A stretch of DNA of 20,369 bases, taken from an uncultured Eggerthella sp. GTDB lineage: Bacteria; Actinomycetota; Coriobacteriia; Coriobacteriales; Eggerthellaceae. This document shows, in pieces, positions 13,513 through 20,369 of this stretch. Within the stretch, counting starts at the first letter, position 1. Each line of letters starts with the position of its first letter. The stretch spans positions 1 to 20,369 of the forward strand of contig CAJKUH010000025.1 of the NCBI GenBank assembly GCA_905203045.1. Reading direction: 5' to 3'. The notes beneath the pieces were generated by a model. The model saw only the letters and a program-made list of their open reading frames with translations. It did no database searches and was not told the DNA's origin. Position numbers and translations under genes: made by a program.

Positions 13513-15318
13513 CTATTCGTCAACTTTCAGAATTGCCATGAACGCTTCTTGGGGAACCTCGACGTTGCCGATGTTCTTCATGCGCTTCTTGCCCTTCTTC
13601 TGCTTTTCCAAGAGCTTGCGCTTACGCGAGATGTCGCCACCGTAGCACTTGGCCAAAACATCCTTGCGCAAGGCGCGGACCGTCTGACGCGAAAGCACAC
13701 GGGAGCCAACGGCTGCCTGGATGGGAACCTCGAACATCTGACGCGGGATGATCTCTTTAAGCTTTTCGGTGAGCACACGACCTCGGTCGTAGGCCTTATC
13801 GGTATGCACGATGAACGAAAGAGCATCGATGGGCTTCCCGGAAAGCAAAATATCGAGCTTCACGAGTTTCGAGGGCTTGTAGGTATCGAAGTCGTAGTCG
13901 AGCGACGCATATCCCTTGGTGCGGCTCTTCAGCTGGTCGAAGTAATCCATGATCAGCTCGGAAAGCGGCATTTCCCACAGCATTTCAACCGTGTTGGTAT
14001 TCAGGTAGTTCATGGTTTTAAACTCGCCGCGGCGTGCCACGGTAAGCTCCATCACCGCACCGACGTAGTCGGGCGGAATGAGGATCTTCGCCTTAAGGAA
14101 CGGCTCTTCGATGTGGTCGATCTCGCTGGCGTCGGGCATGTCCTGAGGCGAATGGAGGGAGATCATCTCCCCGTCGGTCTTGAACACGTGGTACTCAACC
14201 GAAGGCGCCGTTGCCAAAAGGTCAAGGCCGAACTCGCGTTCCAAGCGCTCCTTGACTACTTCCATGTGAAGCAAGCCCAAAAAGCCTACGCGAAAGCCAA
14301 AGCCCAATGCATGGCTGTTCTCTGCTTCGTATACCAGAGCAGGGTCGTTCAGGGAAAGCTTCGCCAACGCATCCTTCAGCTCTTCGTATTGGTCGGCTTC
14401 GATGGGGAACAAGCCCGTGTACACCATGGGCTTCACATCGCGGTAACCGGGCAAAGGCTCAGCGCAGCCGCCTTCCACCAGCGTTACCGTATCGCCCACC
14501 TTAACCTTCGATGGGTCCTTAAGGCCGGTGACCAAGTAGCCGACTTCGCCCACACCCAGCTCATCGCGGGGAATCTCGGTAGGACGGCGAACACCGACCT
14601 CTTCCACCAGGGCATGGGTGTCGGTAGCCATCATGCGGATGTTCTGCCCCTTCTTCATGGAGCCGTTAACGATGCGCACCAAGGCAACAACACCGCGGTA
14701 CGCATCGAAGTAGGAATCGAAAATCAGTGCGGAAAGGGGCGCATCGGGATCGCCCTCCGGATGCGGGATGTTGTACACGATGGATTCGAGCAAATCGTGC
14801 ACGCCGACGCCGGTCTTGCCGCTGGCCAGGACCGCATCGTCGGCGGGGATGGCAAGGCCGTCCTCGATTTCTGCACGTACGCGCTCAGGCTCGGCAGCGG
14901 GAAGGTCGATCTTGTTGATAAGCGGAACGATTTCCAGGTTGGCGTTCATCGCCATCATCGCATTCGCCACGGTTTGCGCTTCGATGCCCTGTGTGGCGTC
15001 TACCACCAGCACCGCGCCTTCGCATGCCGCAAGCGAGCGCGAAACCTCGTAAGTGAAGTCAACATGACCCGGCGTGTCGATGAGGTTGAAATGGTACAGC
15101 TGGCCGTCGTCGGCACGATAGTCAACGCGCACCGCCTGGCTTTTGATGGTGATGCCGCGTTCGCGCTCGATGTCCATCGAGTCGAGCACCTGTTCCTTCA
15201 TGTCTCGCTTGGAAACCGTATCCGTCATTTCAAGGATGCGGTCCGAAAGCGTGGACTTGCCATGGTCGATATGGGCAATAATGGAGAAATTTCGAATGTA
15301 GCGCGGATCGAGTGCCAT
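13513..15318 (-). CDS. lepA: Elongation factor 4 (LepA)
   Basis: Translational GTPase acting on the 70S ribosome and implicated in 30S biogenesis and back-translocation. Of its 601 residues, the G domain has G1 AHIDHGKST (15-23), G2 RGITIKSQ (54-61), G3 DTPGH (81-85) and G4 NKID (135-138). EF-G-like domains II, III and V follow, then the LepA-specific C-terminal domain with SLDYDF, PIDALSFIVH and RKRKLLEKQKKGKKRMK. The length is canonical. The ATG has only a modest AGGA upstream. It is the first gene of the lepA-(membrane protein)-dusB-hemW operon and diverges from rpsT. Confidence 0.98.
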   Translation of the reverse strand: MALDPRYIRNFSIIAHIDHGKSTLSDRILEMTDTVSKRDMKEQVLDSMDIERERGITIKSQAVRVDYRADDGQLYHFNLIDTPGHVDFTYEVSRSLAACEGAVLVVDATQGIEAQTVANAMMAMNANLEIVPLINKIDLPAAEPERVRAEIEDGLAIPADDAVLASGKTGVGVHDLLESIVYNIPHPEGDPDAPLSALIFDSYFDAYRGVVALVRIVNGSMKKGQNIRMMATDTHALVEEVGVRRPTEIPRDELGVGEVGYLVTGLKDPSKVKVGDTVTLVEGGCAEPLPGYRDVKPMVYTGLFPIEADQYEELKDALAKLSLNDPALVYEAENSHALGFGFRVGFLGLLHMEVVKERLEREFGLDLLATAPSVEYHVFKTDGEMISLHSPQDMPDASEIDHIEEPFLKAKILIPPDYVGAVMELTVARRGEFKTMNYLNTNTVEMLWEMPLSELIMDYFDQLKSRTKGYASLDYDFDTYKPSKLVKLDILLSGKPIDALSFIVHTDKAYDRGRVLTEKLKEIIPRQMFEVPIQAAVGSRVLSRQTVRALRKDVLAKCYGGDISRKRKLLEKQKKGKKRMKNIGNVEVPQEAFMAILKVDE

Positions 15319-15358
15319 AGTTTCCTATCCAATGTGCGCAAATGCGCTCATAAAACGT

Positions 15359-15367
15359 AAAATACCA
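15359..15367 (-). promoter_or_regulatory. Candidate extended -10 element for lepA
   Basis: On the minus strand TGG followed by TATTTT (15359-15367) resembles an extended -10, about 40 bases before the lepA ATG. No acceptable -35 is found at 16-18 bases. A GCGCA/TGCGC inverted repeat (15336-15347) lies in the resulting leader. This is a weak call. Confidence 0.25.
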
Positions 15368-15370
15368 GTA

Positions 15371-15394
15371 CTGCAGAAGTGCAGCATTGCAATG
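15371..15394. repeat. Tandem palindromes in the lepA-rpsT divergent region
   Basis: CTGCA-GAAG-TGCAG (15371-15384) is immediately followed by the perfect 10-base palindrome CATTGCAATG (15385-15394). Ten bases further on is the 11-mer TACCTGTTGCA (15404-15414), which also occurs in the rpsO leader. These sit in the 210-base gap between divergent genes and could be operators or parts of leader hairpins. Confidence 0.45.
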
Positions 15395-15453
15395 ATTCTA
15401 CCTTACCTGTTGCATTGCGGAGATTTCTTCGCAATAATAAGGCAACTACCGTA

Positions 15454-15482
15454 TGGGCATGTGTTATGTCTTGTGGTAAGAT
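15454..15482 (+). promoter_or_regulatory. Predicted rpsT promoter
   Basis: TGGGCA (-35, 15454-15459, 4 of 6) and TAAGAT (-10, 15477-15482, 4 of 6) are 17 bases apart, and the -10 is extended by TGG directly upstream. The predicted start lies about 40 bases before the rpsT start codon. It is the best candidate in the divergent intergenic region. Confidence 0.45.
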
Positions 15483-15528
15483 TCTAGAGTTTTCGTCTAC
15501 AGAAAAATATTTATACGGAGGATAAAAC

Positions 15529-16023
15529 GTGGCGAACATTAAAAGTCAGAAGAAGCGAATCATCACCAACGAAAAGGCACGCATGCGCAATCGCGCCATT
15601 CGTTCTGAGCTTAAGACTGCCATCCGCGTTGTCCGTGAGGCCGTAGAGGCCAAGGACGGTGCTAAGGCTTATGCGGCAGCTCTGTATGCATGCCGTCTGC
15701 TCGACAAGGCTGCATCCAAGGGCATCATCCACAAGCGCCAGGCAGCTAACCGCAAGAGCGGCGTTATGAAGCTTGCCAACACGGTTGTTACCGCTGAAGA
15801 CATCGCAGCTTACAAGCCTGCTGAAAAGAAGGCACCTGCTACTACCGGCAACAAGAAGGCTGCTGCTAAGGCTGCCCGCAAGGAAGCAATGGCTGCTGCA
15901 TCCGCAGAAAAGGCTAAGCGTCGCGAGGCTACCCTGAAGGCTGAAAAGGCTGCTGCTGAAAAGAAGGCTGCTGAAGCTGCTGCTGCCGCAGAGGCCGAAG
16001 AAGCTGAAGAGGCTGCTGAATAA
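15529..16023 (+). CDS. rpsT: 30S ribosomal protein S20 with long charged C-terminal extension
   Basis: S20 binds 16S rRNA helices at the base of the 30S body. Residues 1 to about 90 are a normal S20, with MANIKSQKKRIITNEKARMRN, the AAGKG-like AASKGIIHKRQAANRKS block at about 61-77 and a C-terminal helix. About 75 further residues follow: first Lys/Arg/Ala-rich (about 99-140), then Glu/Ala-rich (about 141-164). The family norm is 85-90 residues, so the length is nearly doubled. The GTG start has GGAGG 7 bases upstream. There is one continuous frame to a TAA stop followed by a strong terminator, so the tail is not a frameshift artefact. It is the only clear plus-strand gene here. Confidence 0.95.
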   Translation: MANIKSQKKRIITNEKARMRNRAIRSELKTAIRVVREAVEAKDGAKAYAAALYACRLLDKAASKGIIHKRQAANRKSGVMKLANTVVTAEDIAAYKPAEKKAPATTGNKKAAAKAARKEAMAAASAEKAKRREATLKAEKAAAEKKAAEAAAAAEAEEAEEAAE

Positions 16024-16072
16024 CCTCAGCGTTTCTTGGAATCCAGCTCGGATCCCATTCGCATATCAAGAG

Positions 16073-16103
16073 AAAAGAACCCGCCACGGCGGGTTCTTTT
16101 TTT
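16073..16103. terminator. Bidirectional rho-independent terminator between rpsT and holA
   Basis: AGAACCCGC (16076-16084) pairs with GCGGGTTCT (16089-16097) around a CACG loop, extended by three A:T pairs and followed by T-runs. On the plus strand it ends rpsT; on the minus strand it reads stem then TTTTCTCTT and lies about 80 bases past the holA stop. It therefore serves both convergent units. Confidence 0.88.
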
Positions 16104-16185
16104 CGGAACTAACATACTGCATACAGCCAACAGCAAAGAGAAATTCGAAAGGGCTCGGCACGAAAGCAGAGCCATGAGGGCAAGG

Positions 16186-17163
16186 CTACCCTCTGTCCTT
16201 CTTGCACACCGACAGGAACCAGAAAGTAAACGTTTGCTCTTGGCTGGCTCCACTTTTCATTTCCTGTTCCGCATCGCGGGCGGAGCGAAGCGCATCAATA
16301 AGCTCGGGCATGCTGAATCCCCTAGCCCAAACACGATGGTTCTTCAAGCGCCAATCAGGCATCTTCAGCACCTTGGCAGCTGAAGCCTGCTGCCCACGGT
16401 CGGCCAAGGCCTTCACGGTAATAAGCTCGCGAATACGCGTAGTGCACATGGCAAGCAGGGCAAAGGGCGAAACATCCATACGGTTCATCAGGTAAATGCA
16501 ACGTTTGCCGTTACGGGCGGCAAACGCATCGACGAATTCCCACGGCTTGATTTCGGCAGTACGTGAAACAAGGGAGAGCACTTCGCTTTCGTTGACGGCA
16601 TCGGTTCCCCGATGAGAAAGCGCAAGTTTCTTCAGCTCTCCATCGAGGGCAACGGTGTTGGTACCCACCAAATCGATTAAGGTTGCTGCAGCCCCCTGGG
16701 TAAGCGTCACGCCATGACCTACTGCCATGGAACGAACAGCACTGCTCAAATCCTTGCGTGCGAAAGGAGCACAATCGATAACAGCACTTTTGCCGAAGGC
16801 GGCAACCGCTTTGTATAAACGGGTGTTCTTGGCAACCTTCTGACCCTCAAGCGCCAACACGGTGGTTTCGCAAGGAGACTTAAGGTACTCGATAACGAGC
16901 TCAGAATCGGCCTTCTTCAGCTTTTCAACATCGTGCACTTCGACCAAACGAACTTCACTGGCAAAAGGAAGCGTGTTGGCAGCCGTAACGATTTCCTCGC
17001 CGGTACAGGTCAGACCAGAAAACGTTTCAGAGTTGAACGAAAGATCTCCCATTTTAGATAAACGGGCGTGAAGACGCTTCATTACCGTTTCGCGTTTCAG
17101 CTCATCCTCACCTGCAATAAGATACACGGGCAAAAGAGCTGGTTTTTTAGATGAAGTAGCCAT
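16186..17163 (-). CDS. holA: DNA polymerase III delta subunit
   Basis: Clamp-loader delta subunit that opens the beta sliding clamp. The 325-residue product begins with the family opening LPVYLIAGEDELKRE at about 11-25, then FSGLTCTGEEIVTAANTLPF. Further on are LDGELKKLAL (lid domain), a KPWEFVDAF region, and a C-terminal helical collar ending with EMKSG and the FWFLSVCKK tail. The length is typical (about 320-345). The family is poorly conserved at residue level, but the comEC-holA-rpsT neighbourhood supports the call. The ATG lies 9 bases after the comEC stop with no clear Shine-Dalgarno, suggesting translational coupling. Confidence 0.92.
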   Translation of the reverse strand: MATSSKKPALLPVYLIAGEDELKRETVMKRLHARLSKMGDLSFNSETFSGLTCTGEEIVTAANTLPFASEVRLVEVHDVEKLKKADSELVIEYLKSPCETTVLALEGQKVAKNTRLYKAVAAFGKSAVIDCAPFARKDLSSAVRSMAVGHGVTLTQGAAATLIDLVGTNTVALDGELKKLALSHRGTDAVNESEVLSLVSRTAEIKPWEFVDAFAARNGKRCIYLMNRMDVSPFALLAMCTTRIRELITVKALADRGQQASAAKVLKMPDWRLKNHRVWARGFSMPELIDALRSARDAEQEMKSGASQEQTFTFWFLSVCKKDRG

Positions 17164-17172
17164 GCTGCAATT

Positions 17173-19533
17173 CTACTTCATAGCTGTAACGGCAATGTTA
17201 TCCATCGTCAAACTACACACCACATCCCCTTGTGCGTCGCTCCGGAATACCTGAACATCGGAGTCGGCAAGCAAGTTAAGGGTGTTTGGAGCGGGATGCC
17301 CATAGCGATTTCGTTCGCCAACGCTTATCAAGGCAATTTCGGGTTTCATCGCGCCCAGAACCTTATCGTCAAGCGAAGCTTTTGAGCCATGGTGACTTAC
17401 TTTCAGGATATCTATGTCGTTCAAAACGTTCATGTTTGCCAGCTTGTCCAAGACATTGGTTTCGGCATCACCGGCAAAAAGCATTCGCCATTCCGTCTTT
17501 CCGTCTCTGTTCAGGTCAGACTCCCCTATCAGACAGAGACTGTCTTCGTTTTCCCCTTCATCTTCCAAGACAGAAGGCGAAAGCACTGTGAAAGAAACAG
17601 CACCAAGGGAAATCGAATCTCCAGCGGAAAGCTCTTTTACCTCGTCTTCGCGTACAACCGATTTGGCATCCTTGATAAGCCCCTGAGATTTACCGGTACC
17701 CAATTCATCCATACCGCGCGCAACGTAAACCTCTTCAACATCCACAACGCCGCGCAAGTCGGCTAAGCAGCCGCAATGATCGTCGTCAGCATGGCTTATG
17801 ACCACGGCATCGAGATGTTGCACGCCATGGCGGGCGAGGCCAGCATAAAGCTTCTTTGGCTGGTTTCCAGTATCGATAAGCATGGTTGTGCCTTCGCTCT
17901 TCACCAGGAAGGCATCGCCTTGGCCCACGTCAAGCATGGTAACCGAAGTAGACCTCGCATCGGCAATCCGCAACCCGGCACCCAACAGCAACACGACAAG
18001 AAGCAAACAACCGATCGTTTTGCAAGGCAAGGTTTTCGGCCAAACACCCCACAGCACCACGCATAGTGCCACTGAGCAAAATGCCATTGGAATGAAAGGA
18101 AGATCAAGAGGAACCGAGGCATAAGGGACCGAAGCAAGAAGTTGCACGACTTTGGTGAACCCAGCAGCGCAGCCATAGGAGCAGAACAAAAGCACAGAGC
18201 ACAAAGGGGCAAAAGGCATTGCCATGAACGACAGAACCCCCAAAGCGCACGTTGCGGTAATCAACGGCGCTGCAAGGACATTGCTGATGGGGGACACCAG
18301 GGAAAACTGCGAAAACGAAGATACGCTCAAGGGAAACGTTACCAGAATCGCGGCGCAGGTCATGGCAAGGGGCTCAAAAACAAAGGACTCAACCCATTTC
18401 CCCGTATTCGGCAACCAACTGCAAAACTTAGGGGTGAACAGGACTATTCCCAAAGTAGAAAGCGCGGATAAAGCAAACGAAACAGAAAAAGCCGCACTTG
18501 CATCAAGCACCAAGAGGACAAGTATTGTTGCGCCAAGCGAGCCCAAAGCATAGGAACGACGCGAAAACGCAAGGGAAAACAGCCCGATCATCGACATGAT
18601 GGCGGCACGAATGCACGATATAGGAAATCCCACCATGACAAGATATCCCGCAAGGAACGCAAACTGTACCGCACATGCTGTTCGACGAGGGGCGCGAAGC
18701 ACTTTAAGAGCGCATCCTACGAGACCCGTTACAATGACCAAATGGGCTCCTGAAACTGCGACAAGATGAGCCAAACCGGCAACTTTCACATCGCCGTAGA
18801 CATCCCCATCGAAAAGCGCACGGCGATCCCCCACCACCAACGCCTTAAGTACAGCAGAACCGTTGCCATCGACCCAAGGGGCATCAAGAAGAGCATCAAC
18901 AGTCGAAGTGTACTGATCCCGAATATCGGTCAGCATTCCAAGGTTGGAGGGATCAACCCGTTGTGTATGAGACAGTTTGCACCGAACAGCCAATCCCTGC
19001 TGATCGAAGTAAGGCAACGATGCCTCGTCGGCGTCGGAAAATACAACTTCAGTTTGGAATTCATCCCCAAACCCCAACTCATCGTCGTTGAAAAGAATCT
19101 GCACCTTGAATGAAGCAGCCGTACGGTCGATGACGTTCAAATTGCTTTTCCATGCCAACGCTGTTGCACGATAACCAAATTGCCCCTTCGCAGGGTCATC
19201 AAGAACACGCATGGTGTAAGAAGCTGGGTCTGAGTTCATGAGAGCTGCCCGTTTCGTGTGCAATGATTGGAATTGTGCCGCTACAAGCAGCATCCCCAAA
19301 CCTACAAACACCAACCTGGCTGCCACATTTCTGATGAAAGGGGCGGTACGATTGGAAAACAGCAACAATACGCAGATCAGAAGAACGCCCGCCGACCCAA
19401 GAGCAACAACCACCGTTGATGACAATCCGCAGAAGTGCCCCGAAAGCAAACAACCCGCCCAAAGGCAAAAAGAGCATTGGAGCAAGAGGGGGATGCTGGG
19501 ACGAGCCTGTATTCTTTCGGAGGTTTTCGCCAT
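17173..19533 (-). CDS. comEC: DNA internalization protein ComEC/Rec2
   Basis: Polytopic membrane channel that passes single-stranded DNA into the cytoplasm during natural transformation. The 786-residue product starts with two to three membrane helices (about 15-90) and a soluble OB-like domain (about 100-215). The competence domain follows with GLAHLVAVSGAHL (253-265), PISCIRA and some eight membrane segments to about 525. The C-terminal metallo-beta-lactamase-like domain has MLDVGQGD (533-540), HADDDHCG (581-588) and VSHHGS. All three regions are present, so it is the full-length type. The ATG is 2 bases after the comEA stop. No truncation is seen. Confidence 0.96.
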   Translation of the reverse strand: MAKTSERIQARPSIPLLLQCSFCLWAGCLLSGHFCGLSSTVVVALGSAGVLLICVLLLFSNRTAPFIRNVAARLVFVGLGMLLVAAQFQSLHTKRAALMNSDPASYTMRVLDDPAKGQFGYRATALAWKSNLNVIDRTAASFKVQILFNDDELGFGDEFQTEVVFSDADEASLPYFDQQGLAVRCKLSHTQRVDPSNLGMLTDIRDQYTSTVDALLDAPWVDGNGSAVLKALVVGDRRALFDGDVYGDVKVAGLAHLVAVSGAHLVIVTGLVGCALKVLRAPRRTACAVQFAFLAGYLVMVGFPISCIRAAIMSMIGLFSLAFSRRSYALGSLGATILVLLVLDASAAFSVSFALSALSTLGIVLFTPKFCSWLPNTGKWVESFVFEPLAMTCAAILVTFPLSVSSFSQFSLVSPISNVLAAPLITATCALGVLSFMAMPFAPLCSVLLFCSYGCAAGFTKVVQLLASVPYASVPLDLPFIPMAFCSVALCVVLWGVWPKTLPCKTIGCLLLVVLLLGAGLRIADARSTSVTMLDVGQGDAFLVKSEGTTMLIDTGNQPKKLYAGLARHGVQHLDAVVISHADDDHCGCLADLRGVVDVEEVYVARGMDELGTGKSQGLIKDAKSVVREDEVKELSAGDSISLGAVSFTVLSPSVLEDEGENEDSLCLIGESDLNRDGKTEWRMLFAGDAETNVLDKLANMNVLNDIDILKVSHHGSKASLDDKVLGAMKPEIALISVGERNRYGHPAPNTLNLLADSDVQVFRSDAQGDVVCSLTMDNIAVTAMK

Positions 19534-19535
19534 AC

Positions 19536-20216
19536 CTACACCGTGATACGGTCTTTCAGCGCTTCGAATTTCTTGTCACCGATGCCAGAGACTTTCTTTA
19601 TCTCTTCGATCGAAGAAAAAGAACCGTTTGCTTGACGATATGCAATGATCTTCGCCGCCGTGGCATTCCCCACACCATCAAGCGAAGTAAGCTCAGCAGC
19701 GGAAGCCGTGTTGATGTTCACTTTTCCCATTACGGAAGAGGGGTTTGCTCCCGATGCAGCGCCCGAGCGGGTTCCCTGTACATCAGATGGCAAGGAAGCC
19801 GCCGCCGAAACATCGGACGAAGCCTTCGACGAAACAACGACTTGCTCACCGTCAGAGAGCTGACGCGCTAGGTTGATGGATAGTTGGTCGGCACCTCCGA
19901 GCATCCCTCCTGCAGCATCGATGCCATCGGATACGCGAGCCCCCTCTTCAAGCTCGTACATACCGGGCTTGGCAACCTCACCCACAACATGAACGCAGAT
20001 CTTCTTCGGTTCCGCTTGCTCGGCAGTATCGACAGACGAAGTTTCCTCTTTATGCCCAACAACCACGCCAGGTGATGTAAAACCGCTCCATAGCGCAGCA
20101 CCGATGACAAAGGCAATAGCAACAACAACCACCACAACACCCACAAGGACAAGAGGGTTTGTAGCGGTAATTCCTATCTTCGCCTTAAGGCTATCAACTT
20201 CATCCAAAAACGACAT
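19536..20216 (-). CDS. comEA: Competence DNA receptor ComEA
   Basis: Membrane-anchored receptor that binds double-stranded DNA outside the cell and hands it to ComEC. From the ATG at 20216 the product has 226 residues: one membrane anchor (about 22-46), an SLBB domain (about 73-130, KICVHVVGEVAKPGMYEL), and a Ser/Ala-rich linker (about 130-163). Two helix-hairpin-helix motifs follow (VNINTASAAELTSLDGVG near 166-183 and IEEIKKVSGIG near 203-213). This ATG is chosen because AAGGGAG (20222-20228) sits 5 bases upstream; an in-frame TTG six codons earlier lies across that site. It heads the comEA-comEC-holA operon; comEB is absent. Confidence 0.95.
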   Translation of the reverse strand: MSFLDEVDSLKAKIGITATNPLVLVGVVVVVVAIAFVIGAALWSGFTSPGVVVGHKEETSSVDTAEQAEPKKICVHVVGEVAKPGMYELEEGARVSDGIDAAGGMLGGADQLSINLARQLSDGEQVVVSSKASSDVSAAASLPSDVQGTRSGAASGANPSSVMGKVNINTASAAELTSLDGVGNATAAKIIAYRQANGSFSSIEEIKKVSGIGDKKFEALKDRITV

Positions 20217-20284
20217 ACGCACTCCCTTCAGCAAAGTGAAGCGTAGCGCGGGCCCCTGTTTTTCATGCGAAAGTAAGAAGAAGC

Positions 20285-20290
20285 ATTAAA
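20285..20290 (-). promoter_or_regulatory. Possible -10 element for the comEA operon
   Basis: On the minus strand TTTAAT matches the -10 consensus at 5 of 6 positions and lies between the upstream terminator and the comEA start, leaving a leader of roughly 60 bases. The best -35 (TTTGCG, 16 bases away) is poor, so this is a weak candidate. Confidence 0.25.
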
Positions 20291-20313
20291 GAAAGACCGA
20301 CTCACTCGCAAAC

Positions 20314-20341
20314 AAAAAGCGGGCCGCATAAGCGACCCGCT
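20314..20341 (-). terminator. Rho-independent terminator of the gene at the right edge
   Basis: On the minus strand AGCGGGTCGC pairs with GCGGCCCGCT around a TTAT loop (arms 20332-20341 and 20318-20327, 10 bp including one G-U pair) and is followed by TTTTTGTTTG. It starts 7 bases after the stop codon of the partial gene at the edge and separates it from comEA. Confidence 0.88.
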
Positions 20342-20348
20342 CGAATAA

Positions 20349-20369
20349 CTACTCGGATTCCTGTTCCGT
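20349..20369 (-). CDS. Last six codons of an unidentified minus-strand gene
   Basis: Reading in from the right edge, six codons (TEQESE) end at a TAG at 20349-20351, followed at once by a strong terminator. An acidic C-terminus and the terminator position support a real gene end, but the fragment is too short to name. Confidence 0.5.
   Translation of the reverse strand, partial: TEQESE

Noticed and set aside
13492..15360. 622-codon plus-strand open frame opposite lepA
   Set aside because: It mirrors the full length of LepA on the other strand with no recognisable domain or ribosome binding site; GC codon bias removes stops.
15800..16020. GCT-rich trinucleotide run as a microsatellite or sequencing artefact
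   Set aside because: The repeats are imperfect, codons vary (GCT, GCA, GCC), and the frame is kept to a stop followed by a terminator, so it is coding.
17776..17795. ComEC HADDDH in place of HxHxDH as a damaged metallo-beta-lactamase site
   Set aside because: The HADxDH form is usual in the ComEC family, so this is not a lesion.

Overview
This is a dense bacterial chromosome segment made almost entirely of housekeeping genes. Nearly all are on the minus strand; rpsT is the one clear exception. The order comEA-comEC-holA / rpsT / lepA-dusB-hemW / hrcA-dnaJ-rsmE-mtaB-phoH-ybeY-dgkA-era-recO / rpsO-pnp is the synteny block known from Gram-positive bacteria. hrcA is followed directly by dnaJ with no grpE or dnaK between them, which recalls the hrcA-dnaJ2 pair of actinobacteria. 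Base composition is moderately GC-rich. Together these suggest an actinobacterium, most likely of the class Coriobacteriia (Eggerthella/Slackia-like). The class assignment is an inference from gene order and sequence style, not from a marker search.

Layout from left to right: (1) 1-1917 holds pnp, cut by the window edge, with a hairpin-bearing leader; (2) rpsO lies at 2049-2336 with its own promoter, palindrome and terminator; (3) a HigBA toxin-antitoxin pair at 2522-3125, with a palindromic operator, is the only clearly accessory element; (4) 3291-11056 is one tightly packed operon reading hrcA-dnaJ-rsmE-mtaB-phoH-ybeY-dgkA-era-recO, with stops and starts overlapping or a few bases apart, driven by a promoter embedded in a half-degenerate CIRCE operator; (5) 11196-15318 is a lepA-(67-aa membrane protein)-dusB-hemW operon; (6) rpsT lies at 15529-16023 on the plus strand, divergent from lepA, and encodes an S20 with a long charged tail; (7) a shared bidirectional terminator separates rpsT from a convergent comEA-comEC-holA operon (16186-20216); (8) the right edge holds a terminator and six codons of an unidentified gene.

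Functionally the window combines translation and ribosome maturation (S15, S20, LepA, Era, YbeY, RsmE), tRNA modification (MtaB, DusB), RNA decay (PNPase, PhoH-like ATPase), chaperone control (HrcA, DnaJ), DNA repair and replication (RecO, HolA), DNA uptake (ComEA, ComEC), lipid-carrier phosphorylation (DgkA) and heme handling (HemW). The placement of era, ybeY and rsmE downstream of an HrcA-controlled promoter could tie ribosome quality control to protein-folding stress. I see no CRISPR array, insertion sequence, prophage or tRNA gene. The most noteworthy items are the S20 tail, the HigBA insertion, the degenerate CIRCE, and a shared 11-base motif in the rpsO leader and the lepA-rpsT divergent region.
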